NCBI GenBank assembly: GCA_035771165.1
Contig: JAWNZC010000106.1
Location: 620,001 to 684,000, forward strand
DNA length: 64,000 nucleotides
Reading direction: 5' to 3'
From: Paragorgia papillata
Lineage: Eukaryota > Cnidaria > Anthozoa > Scleralcyonacea > Coralliidae
Under the pieces are notes generated by a model. That model saw only the letters and a program-made list of their open reading frames with translations. It was not told the DNA's origin and ran no database searches. Positions 45,665-57,262 of the stretch are shown here, in pieces. The position numbers and the translations under genes are program-made. Numbering within the stretch: position 1 is the first letter of the stretch; the number at the start of each line of letters is the position of its first letter.

Positions 45665-46756
45665 ACTATAAGTGGGCTTACCTCAAATGTTGATGGTCGC
45701 TACTGTCAGTTTCACGCTGGGCGATCTTCAGGCGGCTGAAGATTTTCGATTCGGCGCTGTCTTAAATAGGTTGAGTTGCTTACGTCAATGCTAATAGGCA
45801 ATTCCCCCTATAGCAATGCATCATGGGAGTTGTGGTAGGCTTCCACTTTCGAGCGAAATGGCCGCCGCGAGGCGAGCATTTTGTCTGAAATAGTAACTAG
45901 TTGTTTTACAATATTTCCTTTCCGCAATGAGGATTTTAGACTTCTCAATGGGACTGGGGGGGTGTAAACCACATTTTGTACAAAAGACAGCGAAATCGCA
46001 GCTAAAATAAGCGAGGAAATTACTTCAGAGTGACTCGACAAGAGAATATTGATCAAATAAATACGATTCGAAGACGGTCCTTCCCGGACGTGAACAGGTG
46101 AGTAAGCAGATCGATTATAGCTCAGTATATAATTCAGCTTTTGTGACATGTATAAGTTGTTTGTCAGTCACGATCGCTTAGTTGCTGTGCTCGGAAGTCT
46201 TTCTTCCTGGCGTATTTGCTTGTTGAAATAAACAAGGTTGGGTGATGCACTCGACCTGTAGTTCGTAATTGCCTCGGTATTTACACAATGTTTTTTAAAG
46301 TTTTTGGCGCGAAAAAAACCCTGTTTCCTGAGCAAGAGTTGAGATATTTTACAAAGACGTCAAGCGTAAATTAGTCTTGTCAGGGTTTTCGTTCGTTGTT
46401 TTCCTCTTCTGTTCCCATTGTTGTCGTCGGTTCCTATCCTCTTAGAATAACAAGTAGGTTCTAGAATTAGTGTAGGCTGTAAATATAAATTTAGGACTAT
46501 AAATTTACTAAATATTTTGAAAAACTGTCGAGTTTCTTGCTGTGTTGTGTGCAATAAACTTTTTAGTAAATATAAAAAATAATCAAATATCTAATTCTAA
46601 TTTTATCAGTTAGCTATATGTAAATAATAATAAACCATAGATAGATAGATAGCATATTTAAACCATATTAAATACATAGTTCATTTTAAATAGTAGATAG
46701 TTTGTTAAAATGTACATATTTTTTTAAACATATTTGAATAAGTTATAAATTTTACA

Positions 46757-47466
46757 ATGGAGGATGAACTTTGTACTTCAATGGAGAGTCAGAGAGAAAA
46801 ACAATTGCCAGTTCCTAGTGTAACTGAAATGTGGACAACGAATTTAACAGCTATCCCAGCATTTTCATACCAAAAATTGGAAGAACACCTAATCTTTACA
46901 TGTGAGAAAACATCAGACCATAAGCCAGCAGAGGCCTTAAAACACAAGAAAGGTGGATATCGAAAGGTGATGACACAATTTATTTTCTTGTCCGCTGCCA
47001 AGTAAGTGCTCAAATGCGAAAAAAGAGTACCAGGTCTATGTTCACTTTGATCAAACCTCTGGAAATATTGTGTTTGCAAAATGCTACTGTCCTGCTGGAG
47101 CTGGAGGTCAGTGCAAACATGTAGCAGCCCTTTTGTTTTAGTTGTTGGACCACATTGAGCTAGGACTGACTGAGATACCCGATGACAAAACATGCACTCA
47201 GGAACTTCAGCAGTGGCACATTCCCAAGAAATCACAACCACAGAATGCTGTTCTTTTTGAGGATCTTATTTCCCCCCAAGACAGCTACGAGAAAGATAAA
47301 CATGGCCGCAAATGCCCTATTGTGGAAGGTAAGAGGCAGATATACAGTTCTACTTCAGAAAAGGTTAGCAAAAGTGACTTGAAAAAGCTTAAAATTGGTT
47401 TGGAAACAGCTGGTAGTAACTGTTCTGTGATTGGGCTTCTCACTGACAATGACTGTGTTCCATGTG
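46757..47466 (+). pseudogene. Left-arm partial copy of SWIM-domain gene
   Basis: From ATG 46757 the frame (MEDELCTSMESQREKQ) runs to a stop at 47005 just after LSAAK. After a one-base shift it continues with VYVHFDQTSGNIVFAKC and the zinc motif CYCPAGAGGQCKH, then a TAG in ALLF*LL near 47139, then an open stretch (CTQELQQWHIPKKSQPQNAV) to the inverted-repeat edge. Beyond 47466 the frame reads antisense nuclease sequence. It shares the same missing base near 47002 with the right-arm copy, and has an extra stop of its own. It cannot encode a functional protein. Confidence 0.85.
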
Positions 47467-47482
47467 TTCAACTGGCAAATTG

Positions 47483-48884
47483 TCATACTGTAACTCCTTG
47501 TGACTGGAAAAAGTAAACATGCCCTTTTTTCAGAGATGGCTTGCCATTAACAAGCTCCAAGCAAAATAATTTATCATTGCATGCTTCCATAATAGTCCTG
47601 TCTGCTTTGGATGCCGGACATTTTACCTCAACAGCTCCATAAATACATGCCTCACTTGCATCAGAAACTAGTGCATCAGGGCTGGACCCAAGCCATGGCC
47701 ACTTTGGATTCACAACAAAACCACATGCAGAGCAAATTTCTACTGGCTCATTTTTCTTCTGTTTATATTCATGATACTTAAGTAGAGCATTATGTTCATT
47801 TTCAGTTCCCCATAAACAACTTGAATTTCTTGCAGTGTTGGATGTCTTAATAACTTTGTTTATTATGCTCTTTGGGTATATAGTTTTCCGTCTCTTCATC
47901 ACCGAGCCAAATATGGATGATGTCAACCTATTCTAAACAAGCACTCTGTGTACGTGTGGTTTTTTCCAATTTCTTCACAACTCTTACAGTCAACTTGTAA
48001 TCTGACTTTGACAAACTCTGTGCATTTTGGTTCCACGGGAACAGTGGAATAATCAGATTTTTCATTCAATCTTGCCAGTATATTCTCTCTTATATTTGTT
48101 GCTTGAAGTTTACTTCCCTCTGCCTCTGCATTAATCATTCTCTGCCTAGATGGTAGTGTGTTAACATCAAATTCACATGGAACACAGTCATTGTCAGTGA
48201 GAAGCCCAATCACAGAACAGTTACTACCAGCTGTTTCCAAACCAATTTTAAGCTTTTTCAAGTCACTTTTGCTAACCTTTTCTGAAGTAGAACTGTATAT
48301 CTGCCTCTTACCTTCCACAATAGGGCATTTGCGGCCATGTTTATCTTTCTCGTAGCTGTCTTGGGGGGAAATAAGATCCTCAAAAAGAACAGCATTCTGT
48401 GGTTGTGATTTCTTGGGAACATGCCACTGCTGAAGTTCCTGAGTGCATGTTTTGTCATTGGGTATCTCAGTCAGTCCTAGCTCAATGTGGTCCAACAACT
48501 GAAACAAAAGGGCTGCTACATGTTTGCAGCGACCTCCAGCTCCGGCGGGACAGTAGCATTTTGCAAACACAATATTCCCAGAGGTTTGATCAAAGTGAAC
48601 ATAGACCTGGTTCTCTTTTTTTCGCATTTGAGCACTTACTTGGCAGCGGACAAGAAAATAAATTGTGTCATCACCTTTCGATATCCACCTTTCTTGTGTT
48701 TTAAGGCCTCTGCTGGCTTATGGTCTGATGTTTTCTCACATGTAAAGATTAGGTGTTCTTCCAATTTTTGGTATGAAAATGCTGGGATAGCTGTTAAATT
48801 CGTTGTCCACATTTCAGTTACACTAGGAACTGGCAATTGTTTTTCTCTCTGACTCTCCATTGAAGTACAAGGTTCATCCTCCAT
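47483..48884 (-). pseudogene. SWIM zinc finger-YqaJ nuclease protein, frameshifted
   Basis: On the minus strand from ATG 48884: an N-terminal region (MEDEPCTSMESQ), a frame break at LSAAK/(VS)AQMRKKE near 48634, then the frame 48627-47923 with a SWIM zinc-binding motif CYCPAGAGGRCKH (C-x-C-xn-C-x-H), a central region, and a stop near 47923. A second frame, 47926-47483, has YqaJ-type exonuclease motifs: LTSSIFGSVMKRR, a WGTENEHNALLKYHEY block with the first acidic residue, GSSPDALV, and the E-x-K motif GAVEVKCP. The YqaJ fold is a phage-recombinase (lambda-exonuclease-like) nuclease. SWIM-YqaJ fusions are common, expanded and often mobile in invertebrate genomes. The AAGTAAGT at the first break could instead be a splice donor, though the family aligns straight through it. 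Confidence 0.8.
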
Positions 48885-49847
48885 TGTAAAATTTATAACT
48901 TATTCAAATATGTTTAAAAAAATATGTACATTTTAACAAACTATCTACTATTTAAAATGAACTATGTATTTAATATGGTTTAAATATGCTATCTATCTAT
49001 CTATCTATGGTTTATTATTATTTACATATAGCTAACTGATAAAATTAGAATTAGATATTTGATTATTTCTTATATTTACTAAAAAGTTTAATGCACACAA
49101 CACGGCAAGAAACTCGATGGTTTTTCAAAATATTTAGTAAATTTATAGTCCTAAATTTATATTTACAGCCTACACTAATTCTAGAACCTACTTGTTATTC
49201 TAAGAGGATAGGAACCGACGACAACAATGGGAACAGAAGAGGAAAACAACGAACGAAAACCCTGACAAGACTAATTTACGCTTGACGTCTTTGTAAAATA
49301 TCTCAACTCTTGCTCAAGAAACAGGGGGTTTTTTTTTGCGCCAAAAAGTTTAAAAAACGTGTAAATACAGAGGCAATTACGAACAACAGGTCGAGTGGAT
49401 CACCCAACCTTGTTTATTTCAACAAGCAAATACGCCAGGAAGAAAGACTTCCGAGCACAGCAACTGAGCGATCGTGACTGACAAACAACTTATACATGTC
49501 ACAAAAGCTGAATTATATACTGAGCTATAATCGATCTGCTTACTCACCTGTTCACGTCCGGGAAGGACCGTCTTCGAATCGTATTTATTTGATCAATATT
49601 CTCTTGTCGAGTCACTCTGAAGTAATTTCCTCGCTTATTTTAGCTGCGATTTCGCTGTCTTTTGTACAAAATGTGGTTTACACCCTCCCAGTCCCATTGA
49701 GAATTCTAAAATCCTCATTGCGGAAAGGAAATATTGTAAAACAACTAGTTACTATTTCAGACAAAATGCTCGCCTCGCGGCGGCCATTTCGCTTGAAAGT
49801 GAAAGCCTACCACAACTCCCATGATGCATTGCTATAGGGGGAATTGC

Positions 49848-50617
49848 CGATTGCTACGCAAGATTTTCAACAGAAACACAGTAAAAGTTAGTTATAGCTG
49901 CATGAACAACATTAAATCCACAATCACGAAACACAACGTACACATCCTTAGGAAAATGACGGAAAAAAACAATAGCACAACTGGTTGTAACTGCAGAAAT
50001 AAAGATCAATGCCCACTCGGTGGGCAATGTTTGACAAACAACGTCATATATAAAGCAACTATTTCGACAAACAACACTAATGACACTAAGCATTACATAG
50101 GCATGACAGCAAACAGTTTTAAGGAGCGATACAGAAACCACACCAAATCTTTTCAACACAAAAAATATTCAAATGAAACCGAACTCTCCAAACACATATG
50201 GAACTTGAAAAACAAAAAACAAAATTTTAACATTAATTGGTCAATTTTAAAACGGTCAGCAACATACTCAGGGGGGTATAACCGATGTAATTAATGTTTG
50301 GAAGAAAAACTTTAAATCCGAAAAACCCACTTTACTTAACAAAAAATCAGAAATCCTTTCAACATGTCAGCACAAAAACAAGTTTAATATAAAGAACGTA
50401 GATGTAGGCAAGAACAAAGGTAGGAATGTAGGTAGCGCACCATCGACCCACACCCAGAAGCGCGCCATCAACCCACACACCCATTAGCATTGACGTAAGC
50501 AACTCAACCTATTTAAGACAGCGCCGAATCGAAAGTCTTCTGCTGCCTGAAGATCGCCCAGCGTGAAACTGACAGTAGCGACCATCAACATTTGAGGTAA
50601 GCCCACTTATAGTATAT
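49848..50617 (+). pseudogene. Penelope-like element 3' part with GIY-YIG endonuclease
   Basis: The plus strand reads LLRKIFNRNTVKVSYSCMNN, a cysteine-rich piece (CNCRNKDQCPLGGQCLTNNV), then VIYKATI and HYIGMTANSFKERYRNHTKS, which are the GIY-YIG nuclease signatures found C-terminal to RT in Penelope-like retroelements. It continues ELSKHIWNLKNKK. The open frame ends at 50294, but after a frameshift the C-terminal block LLNKKSEILSTCQHKNKF follows to about 50390. The terminal noncoding part includes CCTGAAGATCGCCCAGCGTG near 50555. RT is absent. The outer end also occurs inverted at 45665 and again at 58853-59070. The GIY-YIG domain would nick target DNA during insertion. Confidence 0.8.
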
Positions 50618-50716
50618 TCGCTCTATCTTTGCGGTATTGAGCACTTTTCGACATTTCGCGAACAACACTTGGTTTGTTTGAATATCTATATATATATATC
50701 TATATATATATATATA

Positions 50717-50933
50717 CAGTGTGTATAAAAAAAAACTGAACCCTTAGAAAACAACTTATTGTAGTAGTTTGAAAGCCCTAAGCACTTCGCTGAACCCACA
50801 GATGCGTAAAACACACGGTCGTATACACCTGGGAAATTAAGATAACTTATAATCGTATGAAGGAGCATAACTGCAAAGAAATATGTTAAATGTATTCATA
50901 TCAGTTCGATTAAAAATGGTTCAACTGACCACA
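50717..50933 (+). mobile_element. Truncated Tc1/mariner left end
   Basis: 217 bp starting CAGTGTGTATAAAAAAAAAC is nearly identical to the left end of the mariner at 59089, including the ATG and first codons (MVQLTT) of its transposase. It then stops abruptly at ACCACA and meets a TA tract. The roughly 130 bp upstream of it also matches the sequence upstream of the other copy. Confidence 0.92.
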
Positions 50934-50958
50934 TATATATATATAGATAGATATATTT

Positions 50959-51104
50959 AAGAAATAGAGAACGAATCGTGTGCTTTTATGGAGTAATAAC
51001 GGCACGAGGAAGTTGAAAGAACACGAGAGAAGCGTGTAAAACTTTCAACTTCCCGAGTGCCTTTATTACTCCATAAAAGTACGCGACGAGTTTTTCTATT
51101 TCTT
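50959..51104. repeat. Foldback (MITE-like) element
   Basis: An imperfect palindrome of about 146 bp. The left arm starts AAGAAATAGAGAACG and the right arm ends CGAGTTTTTCTATTTCTT; both contain CTTTTATGGAGTAATAA and GGAAGTTGAAAG in opposite orientations. No coding capacity. The following 51105-51397 shows no feature. Confidence 0.85.
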
Positions 51105-51495
51105 TTATAAAATATACTAAGAAATAACCCAACCAAACATTTTATTCGTAAAGATCAAAATGTAAATTCTGCATAACATGAGAAATGTACACGTCACCAA
51201 CACGCTTGCTAGCTTCCAGCAATCCAGAACGAAGAGTTAATAAACGAACGATGGACGTCGTCTAACAGTTTTAAAATAAGTTGTCGCTGAAAACTTTACA
51301 GAAATGTTAATGTAATATTGAACAAGTTAACGTAAGTCCAATGTTTGCAAGGAGAATCACTGATCGTCACTGGATTTAATTTAATTTGGACATTTGCGAT
51401 GGAGCCAGTGGCGGATTAAAGGGGCAGCGTCACGAGACGCACATGCGCCAGTCTGTTATTTCTTCGCAGGGGTCTTTGACCTTTGACACGCCATC

Positions 51496-52808
51496 ATGGA
51501 ATCCATGGTAAGTGAAACAAATGCATATATATATTTACATCTAATTATTGGTATTCAAAGCGGAACGTTTAGAACTGGTTTCTTCACAAACATAGGTTAC
51601 CCCTTGCACATGCAAAAGTTCATGTAGCACTAAAAGGAAAGGAAATAGCAACAGAGGATGTCCCTGTAAAGGGAGAAATGCTGAGTGTTTCGCCGAATGC
51701 CAATGTGGTACTCGTAATAAACCTTGCAAGAATAGGGTAGGTTCGGGTAAACTTGTTTTTTTCTCTATACTGGTTTTATATCTGACTGTTTTGAAGTAGC
51801 CTTGATGTTTTTATGTGGTATTCAGGGAGCGCAAGATAATTCAGGAAATCCAACGGAAAGGAGAGTGCGAGCGAGGCCAGCAAATCGACATACAGCAGGG
51901 TTTCGTCTCTCACAGTCAAATGCTGCGAATGCCGAAACAGAGGAAGAGCAGAGGAATAAGGAACATATGGATGTAAAGGTATTTTCATTTGTTGCCTTCA
52001 TAGAGTTATACTAGCACATCACAGTTTCATGCTGTTTGTTTCCACCTATAAGTATAGCAATGTGCATTATATTTTCCTCCCTCGTTCATGTGTTGCCATG
52101 AAAAAATAACATTATTGTGGTTATTTCTGTGAATGCTTCGGTTGAAAATAATGAACGGTTGGTGTACTGTGCACTGATGTATAGGAAGTCTAACATATAT
52201 TTTATTTTGTGCGCGTTTGAATAAATTTCTGATATTTCATTGTGGCTTTGCTTGCCATTACTAGGGGGTAATAGTAATAATAATAAATTTATTATTTTGA
52301 TTTTTTATTATTATTATTAATTTATTATTTGAATTTATTATTTTTGTTTGCCTTTATTGTTATATTGATTTAGGAATTCATTTGTACACTTGATGAGGCA
52401 ATGGTCAGGAAGCTTGCCATAAGGGGTCTGAGAAGAGGTATTGGGAGTATGGAATACATCCACACTCTCCTCATCATGGAGGATGACCTGGATCTTCAGG
52501 TAGATGATGGTGATATTTTGGATGATCTATCTGATCAAACAGGAGACACAGCAAGTGCTGAGGCAGATCCTGGATCCTCATCAAATGCTTCACTTGTTGG
52601 TTGGTGTATCTGTTCCAAGTGTCGGCCCATGCCTCAAAATATTGAGAACAAATGTTGCCAACAAAAAAAATGCATCACCTTATCAACACGGTTTCAAAAA
52701 TTATGCCTTGATCCAGATGTGCTGGAGCTGTGTATCAGAAATAGCAGTGATATCAGGAATGACCGTGAAGATACCAGCACAAGGGCATTTCGCAAATGGA
52801 GAAAATAA
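51496..52808 (+). CDS. Kolobok accessory gene: CXC-like Cys-rich segment plus P2X7-ballast-like domain
   Basis: Four exons with phase-0 GT-AG junctions, read by eye: 51496-51507, 51596-51736, 51826-51978 and 52374-52808, about 246 codons. Exon 2 encodes a cysteine-rich segment (CTCKSSC, then GCPCKGRNAECFAECQCG, then PCKN), resembling one half of a tesmin/TSO1-like CXC DNA-binding domain. Exon 3 is Arg/Glu-rich and polar. Exon 4 has an acidic stretch, then WCICSKCRPMPQNIENKCC and KKCITLSTRFQKLCLDPDVL, matching the zinc-binding cytoplasmic ballast domain of P2X7 receptors (C-x-C-x2-C, CC, C; then F-x-x-L-x-L-x-x-x-V-L). No P2X channel part is present. The C-terminus stops early, at FRKWRK, where homologues usually continue with an aromatic-rich tail. 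Probably a DNA- or RNA-binding accessory of the element, inferred only. Confidence 0.75.
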
Positions 52809-53102
52809 AAAAAATCATGATTGATAACTTTTTTGACACCCCCCCTTATATGGGAGTGAAATTTGCCCCCCTCTCATTTGCCAACCCCCCCCCCCCCCAT
52901 AAATAATGACAACTCCCTTACCATATTCAATTTTCTCTGCATTTGCCAAAATTTGGGGTAAAACATAGTCATAGCCTTTTCTGAAATATGTTGGTAACTT
53001 GATATAAGTTAGAATACAGTACATACATGTATATATACATTATTACTATTTACAGGTACTATTGTAACAATAGTATTGTTACTAGTTACAATTGTTCATT
53101 GT

Positions 53103-56100
53103 CTATGTAACATCCTCTTGATTACTGTCAATTGATTGTTTCTTGGTTGCAAATCTAGTTCTTCTTTCCAACAAGTCAGTTGAGGGAGGTGCAGGCGTAA
53201 CAGCAATGGTTGGAGCAATAATACAAGGATCACTTGCATTCAATGAAACATTTCGTGTCACCACATCTATATCATGAATCCTCATGTTTAAAATTTTTGC
53301 CATAAGGACTGGGATGTACTGATATCCCTTCATGGCTCTTACAATTTTTACATCCCACTGTTTGGTTCTTTGATTGTACTTCCTAGACACAATTTTATCG
53401 CCTGACTTGTTGTGTGCATTTGGAAGATTTAGATGGAAGTTCCAATCTATTGCTGCAAGCTGCTTCCTTGCCTTGTATGCCCTGTAACTAAGATAATGTA
53501 CTGATTATCTTATGGAATGGGTGTTGTATAATTAATTTTCAATGCCTGATCATTTAGAGAGGTACAGATATGTCAGGCAGATATAGCATGTTTTCTAATC
53601 TATTAATGTATTAAAATGTTAATGCATTAATATCTATTTATGATAGCTAACCTTAGAGGCATTCTCTTTGGAGTGTAGACCAAAGTGAGATTGTTGGCAC
53701 ATTCAATGCTGCCTGTGTGCCTGTGGGATACAAGAATATATAGAATATTAATTAGATTAAAGGTGTATAATTATCATTTATAGATCCGGAGCGATGGGAA
53801 TTCGATGAAATATTACCACCAACTCACCAAGGGATAATAATTATATCATCCTGAGGCTCGTTTTGGGTTACGTGTGTGATATTCAAGCCCAAATTCCCCA
53901 CCACAGCAGGCTACTCACTAAAATATACCCAGCCGTACTCACTAAAATATAGGGTTTAATTTATACCAACAAATCTCATTGACTTTACCTGAACCCCTTA
54001 CATAATACTTGAAGCTGTCAAGCAATTTTGGATTTAAAATAATCTTTTGCAGCTCAGCAAAGTCTTTATCTCTTCGGTCAAACCAAGCCAGATTTTCATC
54101 ATGAAGTTGTTGTTCATGGTTACATTTTCCACCCAACCATTCATGTGAGTTGCATACATGGTGAAGCAGACTAATCCACTTGTCCTAAGAGCAAAAAATA
54201 AATAATAATCACAGCTATGCTTCTTTGATTGATTTTGATTGACTGATTTTTACTCTTCAACAAAGAGTTGTGTGCATTTGATCTACAAATAAATGTAGCT
54301 ACCTACTTTCATTATTTCCAAGGCTTCTTCATCAGATGTTGTTTCAGTTTCCCTGCAAACACTAGAGCAATACCAGAAATGGCAGACTATATGATTGGAG
54401 CAGTCTTTAATCTTTTTCATTGATTTGGCTTTACCAAGCTGTCAGAATGATAACAGAAAATCCAAACTCTTGTTAGGGTTTTATATAAAATGTCTAGTCT
54501 TGATTTGCAAGTTCTCAAATGGAAAATGGCAATTACTTGTATGAGAACTGGTTCAGTAACGACAGAACCAGTTCTCATAATTGATGTATTCCATCGGAGA
54601 ACTGGCAATGTAGACCAATTGGTTCCATTGCAAAGGAAGAAAACCACCTGCAGCCATAGATGACAGCAGTTGGACCATTTGTTCAATGCATACTGTACTT
54701 TTCAAACCTTCATGACACAATAAAACACATTTGTTCTAGCTAGTTGCTTACCTTTGAAAGACACTTTCTTATACTTTTGGACTTATGCCAAACATCCAGA
54801 CTGTGAACAATTTCATTAAATTCAGTTGCTGAAATGAAAAATCCTGTTACACAAATGCATTGTGCTGTGCTTTTTGTTAGACTAAGCAAACAACTTCACA
54901 AATGCAAGGACATAATATATTCACAAAAATTATCTTGAGTTTAGGACTTGAAAATTTAAGCACATGTTGCACTTACAAACTAACTTCTTGATGGAAGAAG
55001 AGGCGTCTGTGACTAGCTCAACCACCTTTATCACTTTCTTAAGCCTGTGTAGTGCATTCTTCAATGCTTCCCTTTCCATGTTAGTGGAAGCGAAGCCAAC
55101 ATGGCGTTTATCACGAACATCAATTTCAAGAATGTAGCTTGAAGTTACTTCAACCAAAAAGTAACACAAATTCTTTGCACTAAACCCAGGAGAGTCACAC
55201 TGACCATCTCCTCCAACAATTATATCCTTGCCGGCAAACTCCTTCACAAGCTCGCCCCTCATCCAACACCACCACTCATCAACAGCTGGAATAAAATACA
55301 GACGCTGCATTCTAAAATAGGTTGGATTAGAAGGAAAAGCTAAAGTAAAAAAATCGGCCATTCTCTTAATTTTGCCATAGTTGTTTCCTGACAGAAGCAC
55401 TGCTGCTGAAGCTTGGAGATTGTTGACATAAATGCCATTCACTTCGTGCGAGGAACAGAATCTAAACTTGTGACCAGATGGACAGGAGCAATTTATAACC
55501 AAAGTTGTACCCACAAAATGATGATTTACTTGAGGAACATTAAGGCAGCCAGGTATCTGACACAATTGGACAAATACCTCCAATAATAAATCAAGAGAAC
55601 AATAAATTTGCTCTCCTTCACCAGATTGAATTCCCTTTTAAAGGCAGGTATTTCTTCCTCTCTGGTAAGTTTTAGGTGTGGTCCATATTCTGGACCATCA
55701 GACAAAAATGACTGAACATGCACAGTATCAGATATTTCATTTTCCTCTGTTGCTTTTTCCAACATAACATCCCCATCACCATATTCACCATCCTCATCAT
55801 CAATGAAGGTATGAAAATAATTGAAACACAATAATTATACCAAATTCTTCAGCAGTTAATTTTGGTATCTTATCTGAGAATAGAAAGAAAATAGAAAGGA
55901 TACATGACAGCAAACTTCGAACAGGTAAAAAACTTTATTCCAGACATATATAGTAAATATAATATTAATTACCTATCTTCCTCTGACTCAACATAACTGT
56001 CCAAGTTTTTTTCTGCATTCAGTTCTTCTATGACGGAACGGTAAAGTTCCTGGTCACTATTAACAAGAAAGTAATGTCAACATGATGCTACTGAGATGTG

Positions 56101-57262
56101 TTATTATGATCATGACTAATGGGCCATTCCATTTAATAGGTACACCACCTCTAATATACAAGGGGGTACAAAAATAGATTTTCCCTAAGCGGTTGGGTGC
56201 CAGGCTCTTGTGTTATAGTGTTGCTGATAAAATTCTGTACCTAATCAAACATGGAAGTGATATTCTCCAACAATATTCTCAATCAATATACTCAAATCAA
56301 TATGCTCAACGAAGGTTTCCATCAAGAAAGTAACAAGAACATTCATTTCCAGTTTTATCAAACATACCTTACATCTTCATTAGAGCTGATCTCTTCAGCT
56401 GATTCTCCCTCATCATCTGAAAACATTGAACAGTTTCGTCCCTGGCTGGTATTGCCACAAGCTAGAACCGAGCTAAAATTGTATGATAATGGTTCAACAA
56501 CTTCAGAAGTCAGAAGGCTGACAAATAAATGACTGTAATTTTATGATATTGGTGTCTTGATAATGGATGTCCGTTTGAGAAATAAGTACAGAAAACAAAG
56601 AAATATAAAATTACCTAGCATCATGAAGCGATGTACTGGGCTCCAAGACAGGGGAATCACAATCCATATTTTCCAATTGATCGAGGTTTTTCGCGCTGAC
56701 ACCAATAGGAGATAAACATGTTGAAAAAGGTACCAAGCCTGAATGCTTAACAGGTGTAGATGTTTGTGGTCCTGTAATAAACGTAATTTATTCAGAATAT
56801 TTTTAAGTGGTATATATGTGATGTACAGTATATTATATGCATAAATATGCACCTTCATAAGTGAAAGCTCCATATTCTTCATCCGCTGGCGTTGATGTTG
56901 TTCGTGATCGTTCACCAGCATGTGAAACATCGTGAAATGACCTGAAAGTGGGACATAAATGCTCTTATATACTTGCCAATTAAGTGAGAATACAACAAAA
57001 ATAATGAGATGAAAAAGTTAACTTACTTTCGACGATATTCCAAAGAAAGCAGATGAGCAGCAAAGTCACTGTCACTGCAGGAATTATATCCAGCCAAGCA
57101 TTTTGCATCAATCCATGACTGGTATAACCTTTCGGTCAAGTAGATCCTTTTATGGGAATTGTTCCATCTTTTCTTGGCTTCTTTAGATTGATCCTGTAAC
57201 TTCTTCTTGCGACCAGAGTTCTCTCGCTTTCCGCCATGCGATTTGCCGAGTATAGACGCCAT
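53103..57262 (-). pseudogene. Kolobok transposase gene, ~11 exons, near-intact with a frameshift
   Basis: Minus strand, ATG at 57262. Exons by splice sites: 57262-57027, 56941-56853, 56771-56615, 56517-56368, 56056-55973, about 55806-54977, 54828-54752, 54438-54307, 54184-53989, 53712-53652 and 53481-53103. Phases agree for nearly all junctions. Exon 1 is basic and ends with a helical block (IYLTERLYQSWIDAKCLAGY). The middle exons are acidic and Ser-rich. The large exon holds the catalytic core: IIVGGDGQCDSPGFSAKNLC, DKRHVGFASTNMEREAL, and VELVTDASSSIKKL; later exons give EIVHSLDVWHKSKSIRK, NHIVCHFWYCSSVC, and the C-terminal WDVKIVRAMKGYQYIP. These are Kolobok DDE-type motifs. Two problems: no AG acceptor is obvious for exon 6, and a frame change occurs near 55590 between SKFIV and DLLLEVF. 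It would catalyse TTAA-targeted transposition. Confidence 0.82.
54541..54578. repeat. 14-bp hairpin in transposase intron
   Basis: ATGAGAACTGGTTC (54541-54554) pairs with GAACCAGTTCTCAT (54565-54578) across a 10-nt loop. It lies in intron 7 of the transposase gene. Confidence 0.9.

Larger units (their letters stand above)
45665..50617. repeat. Large imperfect inverted repeat around a 707-bp spacer
   Basis: The left arm 45665-47466 is nearly identical, in reverse complement, to 48174-49849 plus 50483-50617. The right arm carries an extra block of about 630 bp (49850-50482) with Penelope-like coding sequence that the left arm lacks. The inner edges are CCATGTG at 47466 and CACATGG at 48174. 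The arms share a SWIM-domain coding segment, a TAGA/TCTA microsatellite (46637, 48995), and, at the outer ends, a terminal sequence of a Penelope-like element (TATAAGTGGGCTTACCTCA). The spacer 47467-48173 is present once. Confidence 0.93.

Noticed and set aside
45808..46149. Matching 113-residue frames in both inverted-repeat arms (45808-46149 minus, 49496-49837 plus)
   Set aside because: They start from a frame shared only because the arms are copies. No motif was recognised and neither is linked to the SWIM gene; they are likely noncoding flank.
50470..50617. Hammerhead ribozyme in the Penelope-like terminal sequence (CTGAAGA...GAAAC)
   Set aside because: Penelope terminal repeats often carry hammerheads, but here the CTGATGA core is not exact and I could not fold proper stems. 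Left as a test, not a call.
52880..52899. C14-like homopolymer as a structural or regulatory motif
   Set aside because: It is a simple poly-C/poly-G run between two convergent transposon genes. No G-quadruplex pattern beyond the homopolymer can be argued.
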